Source: Klebsormidium nitens (Eukaryota > Streptophyta > Klebsormidiophyceae > Klebsormidiales > Klebsormidiaceae). Taken from it: a stretch of DNA of 27,209 bases. This document shows, piece after piece, positions 1 to 11,800 of this stretch. Position 1 is the first letter of the stretch; the number at the start of each line of letters is the position of its first letter. The stretch covers positions 31,313-58,521 of the forward strand of contig DF237506.1 of assembly GCA_000708835.1 (NCBI GenBank), given 5' to 3'. The position numbers and the translations under genes were made by a program. Under the pieces are notes generated by a model. It saw nothing but the letters and a program-made list of their open reading frames with translations, was not told the origin of the DNA and did not search any database.

Positions 1-19
1 GAGCCCCGCCTCTCCGCAG

Positions 20-426
20 GTCCTGCCTGGCGCCCCCAAGGACCCTTCCGACTGCCCCGACTGTACGCTCCCGCGGGCCACGCGCCGGTGCCCCTGCCTG
101 GCTGGCCAGTCCCCCCGCAGCCCCGACCCACCGGTGGCGACTTCGACAACCCGGTGGCCGGCCGGCGGGTCGCCAGCGTGGGCGGTCGGTTCTACCCCCC
201 CGCCCAACCACGCGCGGGCGCATACTTCAGCCGCGCGGCGGTGGGCGGGATCGGGGAGCACAAGGCGCGGGGCGGGGGAGAGCCGATGTCGGTGGAGGCG
301 GTGGAAGCGATGGAGGGGATCATCCACGACCTGCAGAGCACGCACCAGGCGCGGCAGAGCAAGGGCCAGCCCGGCGCGCGGCAAGGGGGGGGGCAGCTCG
401 GAGGCCAACAGTGGCCCCCCAAATAA
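20..426 (+). CDS. Possible 3'-terminal exon of an unknown Pro/Gly/Arg-rich protein (partial)
   Basis: The frame is open from the window edge to a TAA at 424-426. A good acceptor (pyrimidine-rich tract then CAG at 17-19) would start the exon at 20 in phase 1, the G|GT arrangement seen at several introns in this window. The encoded tail of about 135 residues is low complexity: Pro/Arg/Gly-rich at first, then a short helical-looking stretch around SVEAVEAMEGIIHDLQ, ending in a Gln/Gly-rich tail. I do not recognise the family. The high GC and codon pattern resemble coding exons elsewhere in the window more than the AT-richer spacer that follows. It could be a chance open frame in GC-rich DNA; the upstream exons lie outside the window. 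Confidence 0.4.
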
Positions 427-2117
427 GCAAACCTGGACGCCCATACAGGTACAATCTGACACGTGGGCAACGGCTGGCAAGGGACCTCGATTGAATAGCT
501 GACACCTGACAAGGTCGTTGCATTTGGTCTGCATAGTCGACTACGGTGTTAATCAGGTTCAGCGCAAACTGCAGACGGACGTGCTTTCTGCTCACCGCTA
601 ATATACAATCCCCAGTTGCCTAGCAAGAGATCGCGCTTGCGCTGCCAGTCGCAGCTGCTTCGGCCGCCTTCAAGGCTGCGCCTTTGCGCTTTAGAAAAGG
701 ATAGGGAGGTGGCGCCACGTCAATCTGAGGCTGGAGCCTTGCTCTACCAGTTGGAGAGTCGGTGTAACGTGTAGCGTGCATGTGCTCCAGATACTTTTGA
801 AGTTGCAAGTTTGTAATTCGCATGTGTCAAGCATGAGAGAAGTACAGCCGTCATGTCGTTGTACTTTTACAGATGTAAGTAGGTCGGCGATGTGCAGTCT
901 TATCAAAGAACTGTGGGAAAGCATCTTTGACGGATTCGTTTTTAGCGAGTGGCCGGCAGGACTTGAATTCAAATGAAGGAAGCAAGCCTTTGGATGAATT
1001 CTCCTTGATTGTGGGACGCTACCAGGGGCACCATACAAAGTCTAAGAACAGCACCGTTGCGCATCGCGGCCGCCGAAGATACACAATCGCATTGGCTAAG
1101 GTTTCAGAGCCCTCCAAAGAGTCCCGAGCTGCATGCGTCGCGCTCTTCTAGTACTTGTTCCCTCTTAATTACGTTACATACGTACCATCTACTCGATACG
1201 AAATCAGCCTCCTTCATGGTGCCCTTCGGCAGACGGGTTGACGCAATGACGTACGGAAGCTCCGATTTGAGATTGTGATTGTTAGCCGTATAAAAGATCA
1301 TGGAACAAGTGTCGTGCTAGCAAGTAAAGCTAGTTCCGCAACGAACATGGCTTGAAGACCGAGGATCCTCATATGCACCGGCCCGATTGGCCGGGTCTCT
1401 CGGAGCGCCTAGCCGGCATCTTTGACCAGTTGGATGTATACGTGGCACTGCGTCTGTGGCGATCCACGATCAAGGAGATGGCGCATATGCGAACCGTCTC
1501 TTAGTTTCATGGCATGGCCCTTTCTTAGTTTCAGAAGGGGAAAAGCATTCACAGTGTGTAGGAAGTAATCAAGATACATGGAAAGCGAAACGGTATAGTC
1601 GGCATTGTTCTTGATATCGAGCTGGAGCTCTAGCCGTAGTAAGTAACGGCGCGGGTAGAGCTTCTAATGCCGATTGATGACGGTGATCGATATCAAGAAG
1701 TGCGAATGCACCCATGGTTATCCAACATTGAGAGATGTGATTGCGTATTTCATCACAATAGGCCCCAAACTCATTCGTGAAAGCAGCAGCATTGGCACAC
1801 CGATTGATAAAATATGCACAACAAAACATACACGATCAGCAGCACAGACTGAAATCCTCGGTGGAGACCCAAATACTCTGCTCTGCAGAGGATCCACTTA
1901 TTAAAGAGGCAGACACCCCTTTCAGTATTTACTGCAAAGCATGCCTCAGGCACAGACCAACTTGATCGTGTTGGAGGCATCACCGTTACGACCTCCTCGG
2001 GCGGACGAGACGACTGTTCCTTGACCCTAACCCTACTTCTAACGTTGAGAATTGATGACGCACTCGATCAATCACAACGGCTGGAGGCAGACACGTCAAT
2101 CTTTTCAATAGCGCCCG
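427..2117. other. Intergenic region, no supported gene
   Basis: I see no frame with coding character here on either strand. The open frames are short, lack recognisable domains and do not connect through splice signals. The right part should hold the 3' UTR of the minus-strand golgin. A short telomere-like or telo-box-like stretch, ACCCTAACCCTA, lies near 2025-2036. A 10-base direct repeat, CTTAGTTTCA, occurs twice near 1500-1532. Neither is strong enough for a functional call. Confidence 0.5.
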
Positions 2118-2823
2118 CTAACTGGATTTGGTGGGTGTTGGTACAAAGGACCAAGTTCGGGTCAGAAAGCTCAGAGCTCCTGAGTCAACAGCATCATTTT
2201 GAGCTGTGGCAGGCGAGCTGCCTTCATAAGCAGCACGCACTCGTGTTACCTGCACAACGCATCGAGTGTTACTTTGCCAGTCCGACGACCAAAATCTACA
2301 TGCACATCGATAAGCGGGTCGCAAAGTCTATGAGGTCACATCTTCTGGCTATCTCAAGTAGTCAGAAGTATGGGACCTGATTCCGATCCTTGCTCACCTC
2401 TTCTGGACTTAGCTGGAGCAGCATTTGCAACACCGGAAGGAGAGCATTCACCTCCCCTGCAGCATCAACGCAGACAGTCAACTCGGGTTGGTGCAGACTT
2501 GGCGGGTTTTTCGTCCGAGGTGGACTTCACACTACCCAAGGGACGTGGAAAAGAACGCTTCCGTACAGAGTGCTTCCATTACTGTCTACAGCGCAACACA
2601 CGGCTCAACTTATAGAACTGGCCCAGCTCAGGCTGGTCCGGGTGATAGGTAGATGGCTCCCTCCTGGCCTCAGCTTGGCTGCCAGGGGACAGAGGCGGGC
2701 AGCGGTAGGCGGCGCACCTGTTTCCAGCAGTTTGAGCACGACGTTCTTGAGGTACGTCATGTCCACGCTCTCGCGCTTCTCGTTGCGGTCCAGCCGCCGC
2801 AGCTCCTCCTTCAGCACCGCCTC
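2118..2823 (-). other. GRIP: GRIP domain and C-terminal tail (exons 22-24)
   Basis: Exon 22 (2823-2718) encodes EAVLKEELRRLDRNEKRE followed by the GRIP core VDMTYLKNVVLKLLET. It splits a Gly codon in phase 1. Exon 23 (2456-2398) resumes with GEVNALLPVLQMLLQLSPEE. Exon 24 (2249-2118) gives a Ser/Thr-rich tail with LSFLTRTWSF before TAG. The order and content match land-plant GRIP. The Tyr of TYLKN corresponds to the residue that contacts Arl1 in animal GRIP domains (established knowledge). The three pieces are separated by introns of 261 and 148 nt. Confidence 0.93.
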
Positions 2824-5800
2824 CTGCGCCAGCCACAAAGAGACGACGTGAACCGGCCTGCAGTCCCGCCAAGCCTTGGACACCGCGGCTCCCAGAGTGG
2901 CATTGAATTTTTACTTAAGAGTCTCAGTGACTGACGCAAGATGCGGCCGTCGCCCTCAGATTCGCCGCTTAATTGGTCCACGCTAAAATCATCAGGAACG
3001 CAGAAACAAGCTAAACACAGGCTCCGTCTGTGCCCCCCGTATGTCACTTACTTTGCTTGAGACTAAAGCACTCGAGATGGTGATATCAATCGGAAAGCGG
3101 CCGTTTTGACGGGATGTGGCTAGAGTTAATCTCCTATCAGCACGGTAGTGCCCAGGTAAGGATGCTAGAGTACGATCCGTGGCGCAGCGCTGACCTGCTG
3201 GCTGCGCAGCCGGTTCTCGTGCTCCAGCTCCGCAACCTCCTCCTCCAGCAGCTGAATGTTGCGCCGACACTTGGCAATCTCCTCGTCGCGCTGCGCCTGC
3301 TGCCGCGCAAACACCTGCAGGGTCACTCCGGAAATTGGGATCCAGTGGATGCATCAATCGCCGGTGCATTCATTCCTCCGGCGTTGCTTGTGTACAGTAC
3401 GTTACAAGCTCGCTAAAGTGACCTGTGCGGCGCAAAGCAACGACTGTAACACTAGCTGAAAGATCCGCACCCGCTTCCTTCGTGAAATGGCTACTGCTTA
3501 CCCCGCAGCATATCGAGATGTTTGGGCAAAGGGAGGCAGCATGTCGCGCTCTGGTCGGACGGCTCACCATGATCTGTTGTTCCGTGGGCAGGCCGGCAAA
3601 GGACGAACGGCGGGGCGAGAACGCCTCGTTATACGCTGCACGCAAATACGACCGTTGAAGCTGAGCGCATAGGCGGGGCTTGCACACGTGATCCAGCGTG
3701 ACCTGCCTGCCTAAGCATGGCCAAGTCATCAAGTACGCAAAAGCTCAAGTGGAATCGGGAAAGACCCACTGCGCAAAGCTGCATGCTCACCGCTCCGGCC
3801 CGTGGGCGCTCCCCCATTGGCGCTGCCGTAGCTGCTCTCGACCTCCTCCTCGTCCTGCATAAGGAGAAGGCACAGCGATCGGTGAGCATACCACCGCAGC
3901 ACGATAGCAGCCGGTTCAGAGGTACGGGGCCGCGACTATAGACCCTTGACCAGCAGCCATTGGACAGAAGAGCTGGGCAAATGACTCATGGTACTCCACT
4001 ACTTTCATTGTCTGCATCACAACTCTTCGGAAGCGGGTACATGTTTACTCCTCAGCCCACAAGTCGCCCTCTATCTTGTTGAGCAACAATCATCGTTGAC
4101 ATCGAAGACCACGCGAGCCAGCCGGGCCCTCCTTAGACGAAAGCACTGCTCTTGTTGGTTTATCCTTTCTGCCAGCGTACACCTCTCATCGCCTGTCTCT
4201 TGCGTTGCTGCCCGTGCTCTGGCTGCTGCCCCGTGCGGCCTCACCTGGTCGTGCTGCCTGTCCGGGTGCTGCATCCTGGGCCCGTCGGCTTGGGAGACGC
4301 GGCGTTGCGCCTTGCTGCTTTCGTCCCTCAGCCGCTCAATCTGCTTGTCCTTGGCCTCCAGCATCTCGTGCGTCATTGCCTTGTACGACTCGAAGTCCGC
4401 CTGCGAGTTGAAGACGTGCTTGGTTATGATCAAAACTGACACAGCTTCTGTGTCCTTCCCATATCTCTCCCATCTCGCAATCTAGGGTCTTCTGGTCGAT
4501 GGAGGCACCTTCCTCCTCCTTCCCTGCATTGGTGGCCCACGCCCTGTCCGACCGATTGCCCGAGCTCATGGCTGTGTCGCGTCTTCCTCTGCCCGAGCTA
4601 CAACGAACACCGTTTCGTTGGCCGTGTTTGCAGTTCCTTGGCTATAACTACTTCCAGATTGTAGCACGAACGGCGACTCAGGGCTCTTCAACAACTTCTT
4701 TTACCAAAGTTTGTCGTGCAGATTTCGAGTAGCTGCCACCACAATTTAAAGTCACTAGTCGCACCAGAGACAAATGAGGGCACAGAGGCCTCACCTTTAG
4801 CGTCTGGTAGGCTGTCTGTATGCCGGCCAGCTTCTCCGTACTCTCCCCGTGCACCTGGCCCTGCGCCGCCTCGAGCTGTTGGATGCGTTCCTTCAGCGCA
4901 CCCACGCGCTCTGCACACAACACCCCAAAACCTCTCAGCCTCCTCGTCCAGGACGCACCATGCTGATCCGGAACCAGATAGTCGTGACAGTGGCATAAGC
5001 TGCCATGGCAGCAAGCAATCTGCACGCATCGCCTTTCGGAGCCTCCTGTGGCTCAATTTCATCGACTAGGTGGGCAGCAGCTTTTTCTGGTCGACACATG
5101 GGAGAGATTCCGTAGAACCCTGCTCAGAAGACGCTGTGCGCTTGCACGATGCCTCCGCCCCGGCCTTACCTTTCCACTCCGCCTCGACCGCCCGCAGGCG
5201 GACCTGCGCCTCCTCTTTTTGTCCCACCAGTTCCTGCCGCAACGCCTCGCTGCTGGCCGCCAGCGACCGGATCCGCGCCTCCGCGTCCTCCAGCGTGCGA
5301 CTCCTGGAGACGGGGTGGAGCAGGCAGGCTCAGGACGAGAATGCACGAGCTTATGAAGAGATTGAACGGCAAATTCTACCTTCCCTAAATTTAGAGCTCC
5401 GTTCAAAGGAGCTGGAACTCTGGAAACGCGACGGTGAGCAGTTGGGAGGGTCGAGTTGTAGCGGACAATGAGTGGACAGAAGGCCACGGGATCGGAGGCT
5501 TGCCTGGCTGCTAGCACCGCTGCATGGTCGTCTCGGGTCTGTGCGAGTTCCGCCGCTGCGTCATCTCGCTCAGCAAGCGCCCTAGAGAGCTCTTCTTGTG
5601 CCGTCTGCAGGGTACCCAAGCCCGTCAGCAAAGGGGTCGTTCAGACTCGCTTTTCCCTTGGTACGCAAAGTTACTTGCACTCGTTCTAGAGGTAGTACAG
5701 AGTAGCCGAAGCTTTCTTGCAGAGCTGGATACGCCGTCCTTGTGCTCAGCTCCAAAAACGTCCGAAAAGCCCGGCAGGTATAGGAAGATCGACTCAGTCT

Positions 5801-8800
5801 TGGTGTAGTCAAGCCCACGACGAGCCCTGATCAGCGCATCGCTCCTGTTTGTTGGCTTACCGCGAGCGCCTCCTCTGCGTGGGTCAGCCTGGCGCTATCC
5901 TGTGCTGCAGCCAGCTCCTGATCTTTCTTCTTGAGCAGCGCGTGAGCGCGCACCTTGTACGCAGACAGCTCCGCCTCCAACCACGTGTGCTGCGCACAAA
6001 CAAGCGACACTTGGTCAGCAACCCGAATCAGCACAGGGGTCCATGCGGACGAAGAGACTCGGAGATGCACTATGGCGGATCTTCGCACCTTCGGAAGCTG
6101 ATGTTGCAAGAGTTCCTCGATACATTTTGCGCTGCTTTGTTCGGCACCGAACTTGCTCGAAGTTGAAAGCTTTGGCATGAACTCTGGCACGCTCTTCTGA
6201 AGCAGCCCGTCCTCTCTCACCTTTTCTGCGAGACTCGCCAGCTCCTTCTGCAGGTCGTCGATGGTCTGCTTCTGCCCCGAGACCTGCCCCTCCAGCCCTC
6301 CCCGCACCTCCGCTGCCTCCGCCTCCGCGTGCTGCCGCTGCGCTTCCGCTTTGGTCAGCCTCCGCTTCATCTCCCCTGCCGCTGCCCGCCACCGGTCCTT
6401 TTCTCCGGCCTGTGCACACACACGCACCGTCAGACTCGCAGCGGGGGCTTCTGGGGGAGGGCTGGAGGAGGGGGCTAGAGGGGGGGGTGCAGGGACGCCT
6501 CAGCGTGGGTCTGGGCGGTTTTGAGCATGGCAGTCATGGCCTGCGTGTACCACTCCTTGTCGCGGGCCTGGACAAAGGGGGAAGATGCCGGGTCAACAGT
6601 CAGGGGGCTGGCGGAGCCGCAGAAGATGACAGGCAGATAGGTCCGTCCAGAAGAGAGACACTCAATTAATCAAAAACATGGCAGAGACACACCAAAAGGG
6701 CCACGAAGCTTCCAGGAAGCTTGCAAAAACGAGGGAGGCCGCCTGTTTCCTCCCGTTGTCTCTGCCAAATCAAAGAAAACAGTGGCTCCAACTTGTTCCT
6801 ACGGTGTCCTCAAGCACCTCCGCACTAATCCCATATATCTGAATGCATCCACCATTGACAGCGGGTGCTTCGACGGCTCACGTGCTCCTCTTCAATGCGC
6901 TTCAGTCGTGTCTTTGCCTCATCCAAGGCTGCCGAGAGCCGGGCCGACTCTCCCGACGCCGCCGCCTCAATCTCCGTCAGCCGCCGCTGCGCATCGGCCA
7001 GCTTGGCGTCCGCCGCAGCCGCATCGTTCTCCGCCTTTTTCCGTGCCGCCACTGCCTCTTCCACCCTCTCCTCGAGCGCTGCCTCGTGCTCCTTGATGGC
7101 GGCTTTGGACGCACTGTCCGCCGTCTCGTACTTCAGCTGCGCCTCACGCAAGGCCTCCTCCAGCTCCATGATCATCTGCAAGAAAGCATGGGGGCAAAGC
7201 AGCAACGTTCAGCGATGGAGACCAACGGAAGGTGGGGTGTCCCCGAGGTTTCGTTTGAGTTTACGAGGGGGCACTAAAGAAGAACTCTCATCTGACAAAG
7301 TAGAGAGGAATAGATTCGCATGTTCACACTAGAATTGAGAACAAACTTTACTTTGACTTGTTCTTGCTGTGAGAATATCTGCAATCCGTCGTAGATGTTA
7401 GTTCCTTCTGACAACAAGTCTTCCCTGGTCGACATCGAAAGACGAGGGTTTCCTGGCCCCCCCACCTGCTCCTTTGCTGTGGCCAGCCTGCGCGACTCTT
7501 GCAATGCCGTCTCCTTCTGGTCCACTTGCCGCTGCACGCGGGCCAGCTCCTGGCGCAGCCCTTCCGCTGCCTCCCCGTGCTGCACCCCGGCAGCCTCGGC
7601 GGCACTGCTGCGCGCCGCGCTCGCCTCGGCAGCGGACTTCATGGCCTCGGCCAGCTGGCACGAAGAAGGGGGGAGGCTAAGATGTCAGCACAAGGACAGG
7701 CAGTGCAAATGACTACTTAAGGCACGGAGTAGACTGCAGATGCAAAGGAGATTTTGGATTTCACTATTTTGACTGCCCTCTATTCGTCCACTTCGTTGTC
7801 GATATGACGACTCGTCTGATTGATTGACGGATCCGCCGTGCGACTGACAGAATGGCACCCGGCCAGTAGACACCACCTGCAATCATCACCTTACCTGGTG
7901 ATCAAAGCCCAGCAAACTTTCGCACCTAATCAAGATTCCAGGGCAGCCTGACAGGTCAGATACTTCTGAGAGTTGAAAGGCGTGCAAGTAGCCCCGAAAC
8001 AACAAGGAACATCCATCAAGGCTGACAGCCATGGCTGGGATACAGAACCGTTGCCTATTTCTTGCGACTTGCTTGCCCCCGTTCTTCAGACGAAGTTTTC
8101 TCCTTCCACCCAATACGTTTCTGACCCCATATATCATCGCGTTTCACCCCTGCAAACCCCCTCACCTGCTGTTCTGCGGCTTCCTTCTCCTGAGTGAGCT
8201 GCTGGATGCGCGCCTTGGCCCTCTTCTGTAGTAGGGCCAGGTTCTTCTCCAGCCCCGCCACCTTCTCATCCCGCTCCCGCAGGCCAGCCTCTAGAGCCGC
8301 CAGGGCTGCAGAACGGAAGAGGCAACGGAAGATGAGACACTCACTGGACAGTATGTACCTTCATCTCAGCACATCCATTAATGGAAAGACAGCGCGAAGC
8401 ACAACGTTCCATAGCTTTTTGAATGCCCAGGCACTTAAGTGAGTACACATACTGAAAGCAAGACAGCCAATGCTAGGAGGGATTCCCCCTCTGAGCTGTT
8501 CACAGAATGGCCACACCACAGCCCCATTCGTGTGAGACCGCCTACGACAGATGTACCTTCAGCATGCTTTGCCTGATCCTCTTGGCTCATCGCCGCCTCT
8601 GCTGCGGATCCCGGGGCAGGCGCTGTCCCTGCGGGCTCCGTGGCCGCCAGCTGCTCCTGCAGCTCCGCATTGGCCTGCTGCGCCTCCCTCAGCTGCTGGG
8701 ATGCCGTCTGCAGCTCCTCCTGTGCCATCTGCAGCTTCCGCTGCAAATGAGCCACAGCCGTCCCCACATCGCTGCTCTGCGCTTTCTCCTCCTCCAGTCT

Positions 8801-11800
8801 TTCCAGCTGGGCGCTGAGACCCTCAAACTCCCTGGCACTGTCAGATGGCGCCTGGCCAGTCTCCGCTCTCCCCCCCTCATGCTCTTCAAGTTGCGCTTTC
8901 AGGTTAGCAACTTCCGCGCTCAACTCAATGGCTCTAGCGGACTGTGCGCTAGCCTCATTTTGTGCCTCTTCCAACATGGCACGAGCAGCTGCAAGCTCCG
9001 TCCGCATCTCGGACAAACCGGACTCAACCTTGGACTTTGCGAGTTCCGCCTCCTTTCTTGTTTCCGCAATCTGTGACATCTCTGACTGGGCTGCTTCCAG
9101 TTCCTCTCGCATCCCCGCAAGTTGCGCCTCCAGTTCCACTCTAGCTTGTTCCCCCTCTTTCTTCGCTGCTTCAGACCTCTCCGTCTCAGTCACGAGCATC
9201 CCCTCCAGTTCCTTCGCCCTCTTTTCTGCCCCCTCCACATCAAGGAGGGCAGATGTCAGCTCTGCCCTCACCTTTTCTAGCTCCTCACTGACAGCCCCTC
9301 TCTCCGCAGCACCCCGCCGCGCCGCCTCCAGTTCAGCAACAGTCTGCTCTTGCGCACGAACTGCCGCCTCCACCCTCTCCTCGGAAGCTTCAAGTGCTGC
9401 CTTTGCTGACCCTACTTCCGTTTGCAGCTCCGCCACCTTCCGCTCTAACTCTGCCCTCTTAGAGACCCCTTCTTCTGCAGCCAACTTTGCTGCGTCTTTC
9501 TCCCCCTCAATTGCTGCCTTTGCAGCCTGAAGGCTCGCCAGTTCTGCTTGAAGCTGCTCCTCCCCTCTGTTCTTGGCTGCTACAGTCTCTGCTAGTTTCT
9601 CCTCGGTAGTCTTCAGCTTCGATTCTAGGTCCACCACCTTGCCCTTGGCCTCGGCAGCAGCCTGGTCCATCTGTGCCAAGGTCTTCTTCGCATCGCTTGC
9701 TTCTCCCTCTGCTCTCCCTCTCCCCTCTTGAGCATCTCGCAGCTCCTTTTGCAGCTCTTGCACCTTAGCCTCCAGGCTTCCCGCCGACGCCTGGACTGCC
9801 TCCTGCATGTCCAGACTCTCTTTCCGCGCCCTCTCCAGCTCCCCCTGCGCCGCCTCCAGTTTCGCCTGCAGGTCACTCACGGCCGCCTTCAGACTTTCCT
9901 GGGCCTCCAAATGGCCCTCCTTTGTCTTTTCCAAGTCCTTCTGAGCATCTGCCAGTGCAGACTTCTGAGCGGCCAATTCTTCCCCAACCTCAGTGCTCCT
10001 CCTTACATGTTCGTCGATCTGCACTTCCGCCTCTGACAATTCCCCCTTCAACCTTTCAATGTCGCTCTCCTTCGCTGCCATTTCTTGTTTCTGTGCTAAT
10101 TGCTTGGCTTCCATCTCAACTATCTCGGATTCCCGTTCCTTCCGAAGCTGCCCCAGTTCTAGCTCCATCTCCTTGCTCTTCTCTACTTGTGCCCGCAGCT
10201 CATTCACTTCCGTCAGCAGCACAGCCTTCTCCTCAGCCAGGCTTCGCCCCTCTTGCTTTGCCCCCTCAATCATGCTCTTTGCCTTGGCTTTCAAGTCCCC
10301 AAGCTGCTTCCGTAGGGTGTCCTCCACTTCCCCCTTTGCCGCTACTTCCTTCTCCGCCGCCTCTAGACGCACCCTCACAGCCTGCACCTCCAGCAGGCTC
10401 TTCTGCTCCGTGTCAGCATTCTCCTTCTCCCAAGTGGCCCCCGCCTCCTTTGCTGTCTCCAGGGCTGCAGCCAATTGTGCCTTTTCTTCCTCCAGCGCGC
10501 GCAACAGAGCCTCAGCGGCTCCGTGCTCCTCTGTGCCTCTAGCTTGCATCTTCGCCAGGTCCGCCTGCAACTTAGATTGCTCCTCTTCCGCCGCCTGCAC
10601 CTCCGTCTTCAGTTGTGCCACTTCCGCTCTCGCTGTTTCAAGCTGGCCCTCCAGCTCCGCATTTGCCTTCGCTGCCCCTTCGGCCTCCCTCAGCACAGTC
10701 TCCAGTCTTTCCACTTCGTTCTTTGCCTTCTCATGCTCGCTCGAAAGAGCCCCGTACTTCTCCGCCGACGCCGCCATATTCCCCTGCAGCCCTTCGTACT
10801 TCTCCTTCAGCTCCACCATCTGACTCAGTGCTTCCTCTTGCTTTGCAGCAGCCCCAGTCTCCAACTCAGCCAGAGCCCTCTGCGCACTGTCCAATGCGGC
10901 CTTCAATGCCAGCGCCTCTTCCTTGGCCCTCGCTCCTTCCTGTTTCACCCGCTCCAACTCCTCCGTTTTCTGACCCGCTGCTTCTGAGCTGCTCTTCAAG
11001 TCCCGAAGTTGGGTGCTTGCTTCTTCCAAAGACTTCCTCGCCCCCTCCAACTCTGCCCTCAGTTCATTCACCTCTTTGCTTGCAGCCTCGCTTTCCTTTG
11101 CCTTCACCCCCGTCTCCTTCAGACGCCGTTGCAGTTCCTGAAGCTGGGCACCGGCGCCCTCTGAAGCTCTCCGAGCCTCCTCCAAGTCCGCTTTGAGATC
11201 AGCCACCTCCTTGGCCGCGGCTTCAGCGCTCACATTCCTCTCTTCTACCAACTTCTTCGCCTTCTGTCTCTCTGCCTCCAAGTCAGCCACCACCTTCCCC
11301 AGCTCAGCCTCCTTGGCTTGGAGTTGCTCTTCCAGGGCTGCCACCTCACTGCCCCGTCTTGACTCCATCTCTTTCTGCGCCTCCGTCCGCTCGTTAGCTA
11401 CATCTTCCTGCTCCCTCCTCAGCCTCTCACACTCCCCTCGTGCGTGCTGCAGCTGCTTCTCCAGCCCCTCAACCACCGTCTCCAGGCTCTCTTTCTCCGC
11501 CACTTGGCACAGCGCGTCCCTCAGCTGCTGCTCCAATTCCTCCAGCCGCCCCCGTCCTTGGCCAATCTCCTCATCCCGCTTCTTCAGCTCTGCCGACAGC
11601 GCCGCTCGCGCATCGTCTGCCTCCTTGACTGCCTGCCGGTTCTCCTCCTCAAGCTTCTGGACGATGACGCTCAGCTGTCCAATGCGCGTGTTGGATTCAG
11701 CCAGTGCAGCCATGCTGCTCCCGACCTGGCCCTGCAGCTCCGCTTTAGACGCCTCCAGCGAGCTCACGGCGCCCGCCGCCTCCTCTGCGGTTCGGCGGGC

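Noticed and set aside
2024-2043. Telomere-like stretch ACCCTAACCCTA
   Set aside because: Under two units long and inside the likely 3' region of the golgin gene. At most a telo-box-like motif, not an interstitial telomere.
9993-10823. Long plus-strand open frames (276 aa here; also 11193-11834 and 8928-9530) opposite the golgin giant exon
   Set aside because: They are Ser/Ala/Phe-rich reverse images of GAG/GCN/CTG-rich coiled-coil codons. They lack domains and the minus-strand frame is continuous and family-matched.
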